A DNA stretch of 64,000 nt from contig NZ_JACHWH010000002.1 in the NCBI RefSeq assembly GCF_014191255.1, positions 744,001-808,000 of the forward strand, read 5' to 3'. Positions within the stretch are counted from its first letter, which is position 1. Each line of letters opens with the position of its first letter. Below the pieces are notes generated by a model. That model was given only the letters and a program-made list of their open reading frames with translations. It was not told the DNA's origin and did no database searches. Positions 44,003-55,497 of the stretch are shown here, piece by piece. Source of the DNA: Amycolatopsis bartoniae (GTDB lineage: Bacteria; Actinomycetota; Actinomycetes; Mycobacteriales; Pseudonocardiaceae). The translations under genes and the position numbers were made by a program.

Positions 44003-44656
44003 TTGTCCTTCCTGATCCGGGTGCAGCTCCCGGACTCGCCCGGGACCCTGGGGGCGGTCGCCACGGCGCTGGGCACCATCGGGGCGGACATCCTCAGCGT
44101 GGACGTGGTGGAGCGCACCGGCGGCATCGCCATCGACGACCTGGTCATCGAGCTGCCGTCCGGCCGCCTGCCGGACGCGCTCATCACCGCCGCCGAGAGC
44201 ATCCCCGGCGTGGAGGTCGATGCGGTCCGCCCCTACGCGGGCGTGCTCGACACCCACCGCGAGCTGGAGCTGGTGGAGGAGATCGCGGCCCAGCCCGCGT
44301 CGGGCCTGGAGACCCTGGTCGAGGGCGTGCCGCGGATCATCCGCGCCGGCTGGTCGATCGTGGTGACCGGATCCGAGGAGGGCGTGCAGCGGCTGGCGTC
44401 GTCCAGCGCGGCGCCCGAGGTGCCGATCACGCACCTGCCGTGGCTGCCGCTGGAGCGCGCCACTGTGCTCGACGGCGAGGACGACTGGGTGCCGGAGACC
44501 TGGCAGGAGCTGGGCACCGAGCTGGCGGCGACCCCGCTGGGCAAACCGGGCAGGGCGCTGCTGGTCGGACGACCGGGCGGCCCGATGTTCCGCGCCGCGG
44601 AGGTCGCGCGGCTGGCCCACTTCGCGGGCATTGTCGCCGTCGTACTCGACGGCTGA
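44003..44656 (+). CDS. ACT-domain protein
   Basis: A protein of about 217 residues with an N-terminal ACT domain ([39 protein letters not shown]; residues 1-75), which usually binds amino acids, and an uncharacterised C-terminal half ending in [14 protein letters not shown] 44003 is taken as the start because GAAAGGGG ends six bases before it and the ACT fold begins there. It is divergent from gatC. I do not know the ligand; proteins of this pattern flank gatC in several actinomycetes as I recall. Confidence 0.72.
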   Translation: MSFLIRVQLPDSPGTLGAVATALGTIGADILSVDVVERTGGIAIDDLVIELPSGRLPDALITAAESIPGVEVDAVRPYAGVLDTHRELELVEEIAAQPASGLETLVEGVPRIIRAGWSIVVTGSEEGVQRLASSSAAPEVPITHLPWLPLERATVLDGEDDWVPETWQELGTELAATPLGKPGRALLVGRPGGPMFRAAEVARLAHFAGIVAVVLDG

Positions 44657-45070
44657 GGCGTCCTGACGGGATCGAGGCCGCGGTGCTGGCGCGCGGGCCT
44701 AACCGGCGTGATCGGCGACGCGCACCGAGAGCACTCGATGGCTGGCTCACCGCCTCGCGACCGCGCCCGTGATGTTGCGGGCCATCCCGCCGAAAACCCC
44801 GCGACGGCGCACGGCTGCGCGGGCGGGAGGCGCTCGACCGGGCGGAGCGGATCGTGCGCGAGGACAACGTCGGTCATCGGAGCCTTGGGGACGGCGGAAT
44901 AGCAGGCGAGGCCGGGGCGGCGCCGTCGAACCGCTCGGCGCACGGCTGCGCGGGATGTGTCAGGCATTGGAGCGCCTGGGGGCGAGGGCGACTCGCGGAG
45001 CAGCAAGTAACAATGCGCCGTCTTGTGCAGCGGACGGTTCGACGGCACGGGAGCCTTACGTTCCAGTCGT
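44657..45070. other. Intergenic region, 414 bp, no recognised gene
   Basis: No ORF here has homology or a good start. A 19-base exact direct repeat occurs at 44805-44823 and 44936-44954. In one plus-strand frame both copies encode LRG followed by Ala-Leu-rich helical stretches (REALDRAERIV, CQALERLGARA), so this may be a decayed gene with duplicated segments. A promoter for the ACT gene is on the other side, so this DNA is otherwise unexplained. Confidence 0.35.
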
Positions 45071-45565
45071 TCAGAGCTCTGCCGCGTAGGCCCTCAGCCA
45101 GACGTTCGGGACCGGTTGCCAGTCGCGTTCGGGGAGGCGCTCGAAGCCCAGGCGGTCGTACAGGCGGTGGGCCGTCGTCATGCTTTCCAGGCTGGACAGC
45201 ACCACTCGGCAGGCACCCAGCTCCCTCGCCCGGTTCAGCACCGCGCGGGTCAAAGCCTCGCCGACGCCGCGGCCTCGGGCCGTCGGCGCGGTGGACAGCA
45301 TCCGGAACTCCAGCTCACCCTCCCTGGAGATCTCGGAGTACGGGGTGCCCGGGCGGACGATCGTGACCGAACCCAGCAACTCGCCCTCGTCGCTCACCGC
45401 CACCAGTAGTTCGCCCTGCTCGGCGCGGCGGGCGGCGTCGGCCAGTTCGTGCACGTACTCCGGATCCGCGACCAGCAGACCGTCGGCCTGGTACGCGGCT
45501 ACCGTCATCGCACCGACCGCTTCGTGTTCCTCCGGCCGCACCGGGCGGACGACGATCTCACTCAC
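45071..45565 (-). CDS. GNAT-family N-acetyltransferase
   Basis: A protein of about 164 residues with the acetyl-CoA binding motif A (MLSTAPTARGRGVGEALTRAV) and motif B end (LYDRLGFERLPERDW). The N-terminus has VRPVRPEEHEAVGAMTVAAY. It transfers an acetyl group to an amine on an unknown substrate. GTG 45565 is preferred; GTG 45580 also fits and would overlap the ligA stop by eight bases, so coupling with ligA is likely either way. Confidence 0.85.
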   Translation of the reverse strand: MSEIVVRPVRPEEHEAVGAMTVAAYQADGLLVADPEYVHELADAARRAEQGELLVAVSDEGELLGSVTIVRPGTPYSEISREGELEFRMLSTAPTARGRGVGEALTRAVLNRARELGACRVVLSSLESMTTAHRLYDRLGFERLPERDWQPVPNVWLRAYAAEL

Positions 45566-45572
45566 CCATGCC

Positions 45573-47738
<2,166 letters not shown>

Positions 47739-48413
47739 TCAGTTCGCCCCGTCCAGCCCCCGGACCAGGTCACGAAGCTCCAGCAGCGACATCGAACCGG
47801 CGGGCTCGGAGTCGACGGCCTCCACTCTGCGTAACCGTTCGCCCGCGAGGCGCTCGCCCAGCGTGGCGTCCAGCGGCAGGAAGGTCAGCGCCGAGCGCGC
47901 CGCCTCGTCCAGCTCCGCCAGCTCCGGGTGGTACAGCTCGACGTCCACCGCGCCGTCCTCGACCCGTGCCGCGACGCGGAAGTCGCCCAGCGTGATGCGG
48001 TGGCCGCCGAGGTTCACCGTCACCTCGGTGGGGTCCGGCACCGGTGGCACCGAGTCGTGGTACTCCCAGATCGCGTCCTCCTCCGGGGCGGCGCGGCGCC
48101 ACGCGTCGGTGTAAGGCCGCAACGCCGGGTCCTCCTGTCCGCTGACCACGAGCGCGTAGATCGCCCGCTGCCCTCGTTCGAGTGAGAAGTGCAGCTCCGG
48201 GTGCAGCCGCGCGACGGCGGAGGCCAGCTCGTTCTCGACGCGCTGGGGCTCGCGGTCACCGAGCGCCGCGTTGACCTCCGGCAGCAGCTCGAACCAGCGC
48301 TGCCAGAACGCGACGGCGGCGGCGTCCGCGTCAGCGGGCACCTCCTGCTCCGGCCAGGGCGTGCGCGGGTCGGGCACGTCGTCTTCCCGTCGGGACCGGC
48401 GGAACCATCGCAT
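47739..48413 (-). CDS. Conserved hypothetical protein
   Basis: A 224-residue soluble protein with no motif I recognise. It begins with a short basic stretch (MRWFRRSRRE), has a Trp-rich helix (AAAVAFWQRWFELLPEVNAAL) and mixed alpha/beta content with many acidic residues (VEDGAVDVELYHPELAELDE). It lies between ligA and the MetE-like gene, ten bases downstream of the latter, so the two likely form one operon. No signal peptide. Confidence 0.6.
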   Translation of the reverse strand: MRWFRRSRREDDVPDPRTPWPEQEVPADADAAAVAFWQRWFELLPEVNAALGDREPQRVENELASAVARLHPELHFSLERGQRAIYALVVSGQEDPALRPYTDAWRRAAPEEDAIWEYHDSVPPVPDPTEVTVNLGGHRITLGDFRVAARVEDGAVDVELYHPELAELDEAARSALTFLPLDATLGERLAGERLRRVEAVDSEPAGSMSLLELRDLVRGLDGAN

Positions 48414-48422
48414 CCGGGATGT

Positions 48423-49457
48423 CTACCAGCCTTCCGGGGGCTCCACGAACGCTTTGCCGACATCGCGCGTGAGCGCCAGCGCCCGGCGCAGCCAGCTCGC
48501 GGTGCTGCCCGCCAGGCCGCATGCCGGCGTCGGCACGGCGCGTTCGGCGAGGACGGACCGGTTGAAGCCCAGCCGGTCGGCGAGCCGCAGCGCGGGCTCG
48601 GCGACCTCGCGCAGCGTCACCGGACGGCCCGGGTCGAGCGCGGGCACCAGGCCGAGGAACAACTCCACCCCGCTGTCCCACGCCTCGCCGAGCTCGTCGA
48701 GCAGCTTCGCGGGCGAGCCGCCGAGCGACGTCGCGTCGAACGAGAGCGCGCCGGCACCGGCCGAGCGCAACAACCCGAACGGCGGCCGCGGCGCACAGCA
48801 GTGCACGACGACCGGGTGACCGGTAACCTTCTCGGCTCGCTCGATCGTGTGCTGCAACAGCTCCCGCGCCTCCGGTTCCCCCACCGCGGCGACGGTGCCG
48901 TAACCCGAGGGAGTGGACAGCGTTCCGGCGAGGACATCCGGCAGGGTGGGTTCGTCGAACTGGACCACCACCTCCGCGCCGGTGCGGGCCTTCAGCTCGG
49001 CGACGTGCGCGGCGAGACCTTCGAGCAGCGACTCGGTGAAGTCCCGCACCGCCCCGGGATCGCTGAGCACGCGGTGCCCGCGCGGCAGCTCGACGCCGGC
49101 CGCGAAGGTCCACGGCCCGGCGAGCTGCGTCTTGATCACCTTCGCGCCCGCCGCGGCCTCCTGCACGGCGTCGAGGTCCCACCGCAGCAGGTCGACCGCG
49201 TGGCGATGGTCGCGGCCGGGGTGCGCGGCGACGCGGTAGCCGCTGGGCACCTCCTCGATCGCGAGGTCGACGAGGAACGCGGCGGTGCGGCCCAGGATGT
49301 CCGCGCCGACGCCGCGGGCGGGCAGCTCGGGCAGGTGCGGGAACTCGGGCAGCTCGCCGAACACGACGGCGGCGGCTTCCTCCGCGTCGGTCCCCGGCAG
49401 GGAACCGATACCGGTCGCGGCACCGGCGGGCCAGGCTCGTTCGGTCACGCCCGCCAT
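48423..49457 (-). CDS. Cobalamin-independent methionine synthase-like protein (MetE C-domain)
   Basis: A protein of about 344 residues corresponding to the C-terminal TIM-barrel half of MetE, which carries the zinc and homocysteine site. The zinc ligands appear as HCCAPRPPF (His and Cys) and TPACGLAGS (final Cys) with VVQFDEPTLP upstream. The N-terminal folate-binding half is missing, so it may use another methyl donor or act in a related reaction, as suspected for similar short actinobacterial and archaeal proteins. ATG 49457 is the start; the in-frame upstream sequence is not conserved. Confidence 0.82.
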   Translation of the reverse strand: MAGVTERAWPAGAATGIGSLPGTDAEEAAAVVFGELPEFPHLPELPARGVGADILGRTAAFLVDLAIEEVPSGYRVAAHPGRDHRHAVDLLRWDLDAVQEAAAGAKVIKTQLAGPWTFAAGVELPRGHRVLSDPGAVRDFTESLLEGLAAHVAELKARTGAEVVVQFDEPTLPDVLAGTLSTPSGYGTVAAVGEPEARELLQHTIERAEKVTGHPVVVHCCAPRPPFGLLRSAGAGALSFDATSLGGSPAKLLDELGEAWDSGVELFLGLVPALDPGRPVTLREVAEPALRLADRLGFNRSVLAERAVPTPACGLAGSTASWLRRALALTRDVGKAFVEPPEGW

Positions 49458-49607
49458 TGTGCCGCCGCCGTGGGAAGGGGGTGAAGGCGGCAGGGGCCTG
49501 CCTCCGAGGCTTATCGGGAAAAACGCCACCCGGGGAGATCCCGACATTCCTCCGCAATTCGCCGCGCCGCTCCCGCACGGCGTTTTCCCTGGCTACGCTT
49601 CGGATGC

Positions 49608-50189
49608 ATGACGAGGGATTCGCGGCGAACCGGGGGCGGCACGCTGTTCACCGAACCGGTGCTGGTGGTCGACCGGAAGGCGACACCGGCCGGAAGCGGC
49701 CGCGAGTTCGGTGTGTTCGACCAGCACGGCGACCGGCTGGGGGCCGTCGTGGAGATCGGCCGGGGCCTGCTGCGGAAAGCCTTGCACCTGTTTCCGAATT
49801 GCGACCAGTTTCTGACCTCCCGGTTCGAAGTCCGCGATGCCGGGGGCAGTGTGGTGCTGAAAGTGACGCGCCCCGCGAAAATGGTGCCTTCCCGGTTTCT
49901 CGTCACCCGGGCCGACGGCACTCCGATCGGCGAGATCAGCCGGGAGAGCACGCCGGGCCGGATCCGGTTCGCGTTCACCGCGCGCGGGCGCCCCGTCGGC
50001 CAGTTGCACGCGGAGAGGGACTTCTCGATCACCGACGCCGACGGCCTGGAGGTCGCCCATGGAGCTCCGACGGCGGACAACTACGTGGTCGAGGTGCACG
50101 ACCACCTGTCGGACCCGCTGGCGAGCATGGTCGTGGCCGCCGCGCTGACGGTCGACACGGCCCTCAAACAGGCCGGACACGACACGTGA
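49608..50189 (+). CDS. LURP-one/scramblase-like (tubby C-terminal-like) protein
   Basis: A 193-residue beta-rich protein of the LOR/phospholipid scramblase-related group. Repeated strands with VFDQHGDRLGAVVE, FEVRDAGGSVVLKV and ERDFSITDADGLEVA are typical of the 12-stranded tubby-like barrel. A hydrophobic C-terminal helix (MVVAAALTVDTAL) corresponds to the central helix of the fold. Membrane-lipid association is a family property, and the physiological role is unknown. It is divergent from the MetE-like gene; ATG 49608 lies eight bases after TACGCT. Confidence 0.6.
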   Translation: MTRDSRRTGGGTLFTEPVLVVDRKATPAGSGREFGVFDQHGDRLGAVVEIGRGLLRKALHLFPNCDQFLTSRFEVRDAGGSVVLKVTRPAKMVPSRFLVTRADGTPIGEISRESTPGRIRFAFTARGRPVGQLHAERDFSITDADGLEVAHGAPTADNYVVEVHDHLSDPLASMVVAAALTVDTALKQAGHDT

Positions 50190-50276
50190 GCTGAGTCTCA
50201 ACACCTTTGTGTGGACAATCCGTCCCCGGGCGTTTCAGAGTGGATGTTTCCGGGATGGAAGGGACGTTGAGGTCGC

Positions 50277-51317
50277 GTGGAACCAGTCGCCGAGGACGCA
50301 ACACGGCCGTGGGCCGAGCCGGGTATCTACGAGGTGGCCTCCGGCGTCTACCGGATCCCGCTGCCGCTGCCGAACGACGGGCTCCGCGCGGTCAACGTCT
50401 ACGCGATCACCGACGGCAGCGAGCTGGTGATGATCGACTCGGGCTGGGCGCTGCAGGAGGCGCGGGACCAGCTGGAGGTCTCGCTCAAGGCCATCGGCGC
50501 CGGGCTCGGTGACGTCAGCCGCTTCCTGGTCACCCACGTCCACCGCGACCACTACACGCAGGCCGTGGTGCTGCGGCGCGAGTTCGGCAACCGGATCGCG
50601 CTGGGCGAGCACGAGCGGACGTCGCTGGAAATCGCGGCCATGCCCGACGGGTCGCCGATCAACGCGCAGATCGAGCAGCTGCACCAGGCAGGCGCCGATC
50701 CGGTGGTGGCGGAACTGCGGAAGTTCTTCGGCGGCGCACGCAACACCGAGGCGGACATCTGGGAGATGCCCGACGAGTGGCTGACGACGGGCAGGCGCAC
50801 GGTGCTGGAAGGCCGCGCGCTGGACGTCGTGCACACGCCGGGACACACCGCGGGCCACGTGGTGTTCGACGACGGCGCCGCGGGCCTGATGTTCACCGGC
50901 GACCACGTCCTGCCGCACATCACGCCGTCGATCGGGTTCCACCCGGCGTCGGCGGAACTGCCCCTGCGCGACTTCCTCGACTCGCTGCGGCTGGTCCGCG
51001 GCATGCCCGACCGCCGGATGCTCCCGGCGCACGGCCCGGTGTCCCCCAGCGTCCACGCGCGGGTCGACGAGCTGCTGGCCCACCACGAAGACCGGCTGGA
51101 CAAGGTGGCGAAAACGCTTTCCGAAGGCGCGTCGACGGCGTACGAGTCGGCGCGGAAACTGGGCTGGACGCGCAGGCAGCGCAAGCTCGACGAGCTCGAC
51201 CCGTTCAACCAGATGCTGGCGGTGACCGAGACCAAGGCACACCTGGACCTGCTGGCGCACCAGGGGAAACTGAAGATGTCCGAAGTGGACGGTGTGCGGC
51301 ACTACACGCGCGGCTGA
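50277..51317 (+). CDS. Metallo-beta-lactamase-fold hydrolase
   Basis: A 346-residue hydrolase. The zinc-binding motif is THVHRDHYTQ (near residue 82-91, HxHxDH), with later His in HTPGHTAGHVVFDDG and metal-bridging Asp in MFTGDHVLPH. The C-terminal 100 residues form the winged-helix-like domain seen in many MBL proteins near a hydroxyacylglutathione hydrolase or thioesterase activity. GTG 50277 follows GAGG. The substrate cannot be assigned; glyoxalase II and lactonase types are both possible. Confidence 0.88.
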   Translation: MEPVAEDATRPWAEPGIYEVASGVYRIPLPLPNDGLRAVNVYAITDGSELVMIDSGWALQEARDQLEVSLKAIGAGLGDVSRFLVTHVHRDHYTQAVVLRREFGNRIALGEHERTSLEIAAMPDGSPINAQIEQLHQAGADPVVAELRKFFGGARNTEADIWEMPDEWLTTGRRTVLEGRALDVVHTPGHTAGHVVFDDGAAGLMFTGDHVLPHITPSIGFHPASAELPLRDFLDSLRLVRGMPDRRMLPAHGPVSPSVHARVDELLAHHEDRLDKVAKTLSEGASTAYESARKLGWTRRQRKLDELDPFNQMLAVTETKAHLDLLAHQGKLKMSEVDGVRHYTRG

Positions 51318-51427
51318 GCCCTTGCCCGATGGGGCCACCAACGGTGCCTCCGAATCCGGCGACGCCGACACCTTCTGCCTGCTAGCGTTCGTGGCCCGAA
51401 AATTCCCCACCAACGCGGAGGCACGAC

Positions 51428-52195
51428 ATGCGCAGGATCACGGTGACCGGGATGGTCGCTGCCGTACTCGCCGGTTCGGCCGGAGCGGCGGCCGCGCTGT
51501 GGACCGGTTCCGGACCCGCCGGTGCCGTGGCCGACGGGCACGACGCGGCGCCGGGCCAGTTCCCCTTCGCGGTCGAGATCACCGCGACCGACATCCCGAA
51601 GCCCGACGGCTCGACCTACGACAGCGCGTGCTCCGCGGGTCTGATCAGTCCTCAGTGGATAGTCACGGCCGGGCACTGCTTCCACGACGTGAACCGCAAC
51701 CCGGTGAGCGGTCCGCCGCTGTACCACGCCACGGCGACGATCGGGGTGGCCGAGCTCAGCGACCCCAACGCCGTCACCGTCGACATCGTCGACGTGCGCC
51801 AGTCACCGGCGAACGACATCGCGCTGGCGAAGCTGGCCTCGCCCGTCGAGGGCGTCGAGACGCTGCAGCTCCCGCAGCAAGCGCCCGCCGTCGGCGACGA
51901 GCTGACGCTCGCCGGCTGGGGTGCCACCGAAAGCACCAACCCGACGCCGTCGACGCAGCTGCGCTACGGGCGGGTCGAGGTCAGCAGCGTCACCCGTACC
52001 ACCGTCCTCGCGCACGGCGTGTGGCCCGAGGCGGACACCAGCGCCTGCACCTACGACTCGGGCGCGCCCTACTTCAGCGGAACCACGCTGGTGTCCGTGG
52101 AAAGCACCGGACCGGACTGCCCGCACACCGACGACGAGACCACCTTGCGCGTCGATGTCATCGCCGACTGGATCCAGCAGGAGATCGGCCAGTAA
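51428..52195 (+). CDS. Secreted trypsin-like (S1) serine protease
   Basis: A 255-residue exported protease: a signal peptide at 1-35 (ITVTGMVAAVLAGSAGAAA), then His in VTAGHCF (near residue 82) and Asp in NDIALAKL. The expected GDSGGP motif is replaced by ACTYDSGAPYFSG, keeping Asp-Ser-Gly, so the nucleophile may still be present but the oxyanion loop differs. It ends with the usual C-terminal helix (VDVIADWIQQEIG). ATG 51428 has GGAGG upstream. It is an isolated gene between the MBL and acetyltransferase genes. Confidence 0.82.
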   Translation: MRRITVTGMVAAVLAGSAGAAAALWTGSGPAGAVADGHDAAPGQFPFAVEITATDIPKPDGSTYDSACSAGLISPQWIVTAGHCFHDVNRNPVSGPPLYHATATIGVAELSDPNAVTVDIVDVRQSPANDIALAKLASPVEGVETLQLPQQAPAVGDELTLAGWGATESTNPTPSTQLRYGRVEVSSVTRTTVLAHGVWPEADTSACTYDSGAPYFSGTTLVSVESTGPDCPHTDDETTLRVDVIADWIQQEIGQ

Positions 52196-52270
52196 CGCCT
52201 CTGCGCAAGCGTGCCGCTCTCGTGAGTGATCATGAGGGTTCACCCCCGGGGTAGGTGCCATACTCGGGTG

Positions 52271-52723
52271 GTGAGTGAGATCAACATCCGGCGCGCCACG
52301 GCCGCCGATGTCGGGCCGATCGTCGCCATGCTGGCCGACGACCCCCTCGGCAGGAGCCGCGAGTCGCCGGACGACCTCACCCCCTACGAGCGGGCGTTCG
52401 CCCGCGTCGACGCCGATCCGGACCAGCTCCTCGCCGTCGCGGACGACGACGGCGAGGTCGTCGGCACCTTGCAGTTGACGTTCATCCCCGGACTGTCACG
52501 CCAGGGTGCCACCCGCGCGCTGATCGAAGCGGTCCGCGTGCGCGCGGACCGCCGCGGCGACGGCCTCGGCGGCACCCTCGTGAAGTGGGCGATCGATGCG
52601 GCGAGGCGACGCGACTGCGTTCTGGTGCAGCTCACCTCCGACGCCTCGCGGACCGCCGCGCACCGCTTCTACCTGCGGTTGGGCTTCGAACAGAGCCATC
52701 TCGGGTTCAAGCTGGCGCTGTGA
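52271..52723 (+). CDS. GNAT-family acetyltransferase
   Basis: A 150-residue acetyltransferase with IRRATAADVGPIVAMLADDP, then VVGTLQLTFIPGLSR, the acetyl-CoA motif VRVRADRRGDGLGGTLVKWA and the end RTAAHRFYLRLGFEQSHLGF. GTG 52271 begins six bases after the -10-like CATACT (52259-52264), a leaderless layout. Substrate unknown; the RxxGxG loop has the RGDGLGG variant seen in several small-molecule acetyltransferases. Confidence 0.85.
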   Translation: MSEINIRRATAADVGPIVAMLADDPLGRSRESPDDLTPYERAFARVDADPDQLLAVADDDGEVVGTLQLTFIPGLSRQGATRALIEAVRVRADRRGDGLGGTLVKWAIDAARRRDCVLVQLTSDASRTAAHRFYLRLGFEQSHLGFKLAL

Positions 52724-52821
52724 ACCGTTGCATTCGCGCGAAATGTTCTTTCCCGAACGTGTGAACTGACCATGATGTGGGTATCAGCGAAATTCCCGAT
52801 TGCTCTCCGAGAGTGGCCGCG

Positions 52822-53622
52822 ATGAACGAAGCCGACCAGATCGAGGTCTCGCACGAAGAGCGGGACGGGTGCCTCCTCGCCACGATCAACGGCATTCTCG
52901 ACTCCCGCAGCTACCCCTACCTCCGTGACGCCCTGATCAAGCTCGCGCTGGAGCAGCCGCGCGCGGTCGTGGCGCGACTGGACGAGCTCCGGGTCGACAG
53001 CCAGCCGCTGCTCACCGTGTTCTCGGCGGTCTGGATGCGCGTGAGCCAGTGGCCGGACGTGCCGGTCTTCCTCGTGTCGAGCGACGCCGACCAGCGCGGT
53101 TCGATCGTCGGCAGCGCCGTCAGCAAGTTCGTTCCCGTCTTCGCGACGGTCGAGGACGCGGTCCGCGCCGCGGAGGCCCCGCCGCCGCGGCGCCGACGGC
53201 GAGCCCTGTACCCGCCGGTGCTGATGTGCTCGGGGGCGGCGCGCAACTTCGTCCGGGAGACCTGCCGCGACTGGCGGATCGAAGCCTGGACCTCCGACGC
53301 GCTGTGCATCGCCTCCGAGCTGGTGGAGAACGCGATCGAGCACGCCGGCACCGATCTGGAGCTGCGACTGGAGCTGCGCAGCGGCGTGCTCACCGTGGCC
53401 GTGCGCGACGGCAGCCCGAAGCCCGCCGTACTGCGGCAAGGCAAGCAGGGCCAGCCCGTGGGCTACGGCCTGCAGATCGTCTCCGACATCGCCAAGGCGT
53501 GGGGCTGCTCCCCGGACCTGGAGGGCGGCAAGATCACCTGGGCGACGCTGACTACCGGTCCTCGCTGGTTCGAGAGGTACCCCGCGTGGCAGGTTCCGCG
53601 AGGCCGTCCATGGTCTCCATGA
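52822..53622 (+). CDS. STAS-like/HATPase (RsbW-type anti-sigma) fusion
   Basis: A protein of about 266 residues. Residues 1-110 form a STAS-like domain ([40 protein letters not shown]) with a possible phosphorylatable Ser in DSQ. Residues 130-250 are a GHKL ATPase with the N-box SELVENAIEHA, G1 DGSPKPA and G2 GYGLQIVSDIA. The combination suggests a partner-switch or signalling kinase rather than a plain anti-sigma factor. ATG 52822 is preferred; GTG 52777 is in frame. Its last 71 bases overlap the convergent CheR-PAS gene. Confidence 0.75.
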   Translation: MNEADQIEVSHEERDGCLLATINGILDSRSYPYLRDALIKLALEQPRAVVARLDELRVDSQPLLTVFSAVWMRVSQWPDVPVFLVSSDADQRGSIVGSAVSKFVPVFATVEDAVRAAEAPPPRRRRRALYPPVLMCSGAARNFVRETCRDWRIEAWTSDALCIASELVENAIEHAGTDLELRLELRSGVLTVAVRDGSPKPAVLRQGKQGQPVGYGLQIVSDIAKAWGCSPDLEGGKITWATLTTGPRWFERYPAWQVPRGRPWSP

Positions 53623-55453
53623 CGAGGATCGCCCCGGTCGACTCCCCGCGCCGGTTCCGCAGCGCCCCGCACGCGACGCGCACCGTGACGGCCCGGCCGC
53701 GCCGGTTCACCGCCTTCAGCACGATTTCCTCCGAGTAGGCCGGGTCGGCCAGCGCGGGCCGCACCACCGGGCGCAGCTCCGCCACCGGCAGGCCGATGTC
53801 GAGGTTGAGCAGGTGCTCGCCCGCGGCCTCGTCGTTGCGCAGCCCCCACAGCTCCTCCGCGCCCGAGTTCCACGCCACGACGCGCATCTGGTGGTCCACC
53901 ACCACGACCCCGGCCCGCAGCGACGTGAGGATCGACTCCAGGAACTCGTTGACGTCGTCCAGCTCGCTCGTGCGGTCGCGCAGCGCGTTGTTGATGGTCT
54001 GCAGCTCGTCGTTCGTGGAGTGGAGCTCCTCGTTGGTGGTTTCCAGCTCCTCGTTCGTCGACTGGAGCTCCTCGTTGGTGGTCTCCAGTTCCTCGACCGT
54101 GGACTGCAGTTCCTCGTTGGTGGTCTCCAGTTCCTCGGTGGTCGACTGGAGCTCCTCGTAGGCGTTCTCCCGCGCCCGGTTGGCGTTCGCCAGCTCGGAG
54201 AGCAGGCGGTGGCTCGTGGTGACGTCGTGGAACACCACGGACACCCCGATCACCTCGTCGCTGAGCGAGAGCAGCGGGCTGACGTGCAGCTCCAGCACGA
54301 GCACCTCGCCGGGACCGCGCTGCCACTCGACATCCTTGACCCGCATCGCCCGCCGTTCCTCGCGTGCCTGCGCGACGTACCCGCGCAGCTCGACCGGGCG
54401 GTAGGACAGCTCCAGGTCGGGCAGGGGACGGCCGATGTCGCGCTCCGACAGGCCGAACAGCTGCTGCGCCTGGCTGTTCGCCAGCGCGACGACGTCCTCG
54501 GAGTTGACCACCACCTGGGCGACGGGACTCGCGGAGAAGGCCAGGGCGCGCAGCTCGTCGGCCTCCGTGACCGCGGTCGGCTGGTCCTGGGCGAAGGACA
54601 TGCCGAACACCGAGGCGCCCGCGGGCGTGAACGCCACCTTCCGGAAGACGCGGTGCCTGAGGTCGAGCGGGTCGAACAGGCGGCTGTGGGACAGCAGCAT
54701 CTCCGCCTTGCCCATGAACAGCACCCCGCGGGGCTGCAACGCGAAGTGCAGCTTCCGCAGGATGTTCGCCTGCGTCTCGGCGGTGAAGTACATCAGCGTG
54801 TTGCGGCAGAGCAGCAGGTCGATGCGGGAGATCGGCGCGTCCTGCACGAGGTCGTTGCGGCCGAAGATCACCGACCGGCGCAGGTCCTTGTGGAAGGCGT
54901 AGCGGCCGGCGAGCCTCTCGAAGTACTTCCGCACGTACTCCTCGGGCAGCGACTCGATCTCCTTCTCGCCGTAGGTCGCCTGGCGGGCCTGGGCGAGCGC
55001 TTCCTCGTCCACGTCGGTCGCGTAGATCTTCACGCGCTGGCGGAACTCTTCGAGGCCCATCGCCTCGGCGAGCACGATGGCGAGGCTGTACGCCTCCTCC
55101 CCCGACGAGCAGCCCGCGCTCCAGATCCGCACCTGGTCGTCGGGCCCGCGCTCGGCGAGCAGCATCGGCACGACCTCGGCCTGCAGGTAGTCCCACGCGT
55201 CGGGGTCGCGGAAGAAACCGGTGACGTTGATCAGGATCGTGTTGAACAACGCGGCGAACTCGTCGCTGTTGGCCTGCAGGTGGTCGAGGTAGTCGGGATA
55301 GCCGTCGGCGCCCACCTGCGCCATGCGCCGGGAGACGCGGCGCATCAGGCTGCTGCGCTTGTACCCGGTGAAATCGAAACCGCGCGTTTCCTTCAGGTGT
55401 TCGAGGATCGCCTCGAACCCCTCGTCCCGCTCAATTCCGGTCTGCTCGCTCAC
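53552..55453 (-). CDS. CheR methyltransferase-PAS signalling protein with long coiled coil
   Basis: A protein of about 633 residues. Residues 10-275 form a CheR-type methyltransferase with the SAM-binding motif IWSAGCSSGEEAYSLA and RNTLMYFT. A PAS domain follows (about 310-430), then a coiled coil of repeated heptads (EELETTNEELQS, about 440-490), then a second PAS domain (about 495-600). No kinase domain is present. GTG 55453 is chosen since TAGGGT ends seven bases before it (leaderless) and the family N-terminus follows. It pairs with the CheB gene upstream, an arrangement known from non-motile bacteria where the role is unclear. Confidence 0.85.
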   Translation of the reverse strand: MSEQTGIERDEGFEAILEHLKETRGFDFTGYKRSSLMRRVSRRMAQVGADGYPDYLDHLQANSDEFAALFNTILINVTGFFRDPDAWDYLQAEVVPMLLAERGPDDQVRIWSAGCSSGEEAYSLAIVLAEAMGLEEFRQRVKIYATDVDEEALAQARQATYGEKEIESLPEEYVRKYFERLAGRYAFHKDLRRSVIFGRNDLVQDAPISRIDLLLCRNTLMYFTAETQANILRKLHFALQPRGVLFMGKAEMLLSHSRLFDPLDLRHRVFRKVAFTPAGASVFGMSFAQDQPTAVTEADELRALAFSASPVAQVVVNSEDVVALANSQAQQLFGLSERDIGRPLPDLELSYRPVELRGYVAQAREERRAMRVKDVEWQRGPGEVLVLELHVSPLLSLSDEVIGVSVVFHDVTTSHRLLSELANANRARENAYEELQSTTEELETTNEELQSTVEELETTNEELQSTNEELETTNEELHSTNDELQTINNALRDRTSELDDVNEFLESILTSLRAGVVVVDHQMRVVAWNSGAEELWGLRNDEAAGEHLLNLDIGLPVAELRPVVRPALADPAYSEEIVLKAVNRRGRAVTVRVACGALRNRRGESTGAILVMETMDGLAEPATRGTSRTSEDR

Positions 55454-55497
55454 CTCGCGGACCCTACCCACTGTCTGCCGCCATCGACGAATTCACC

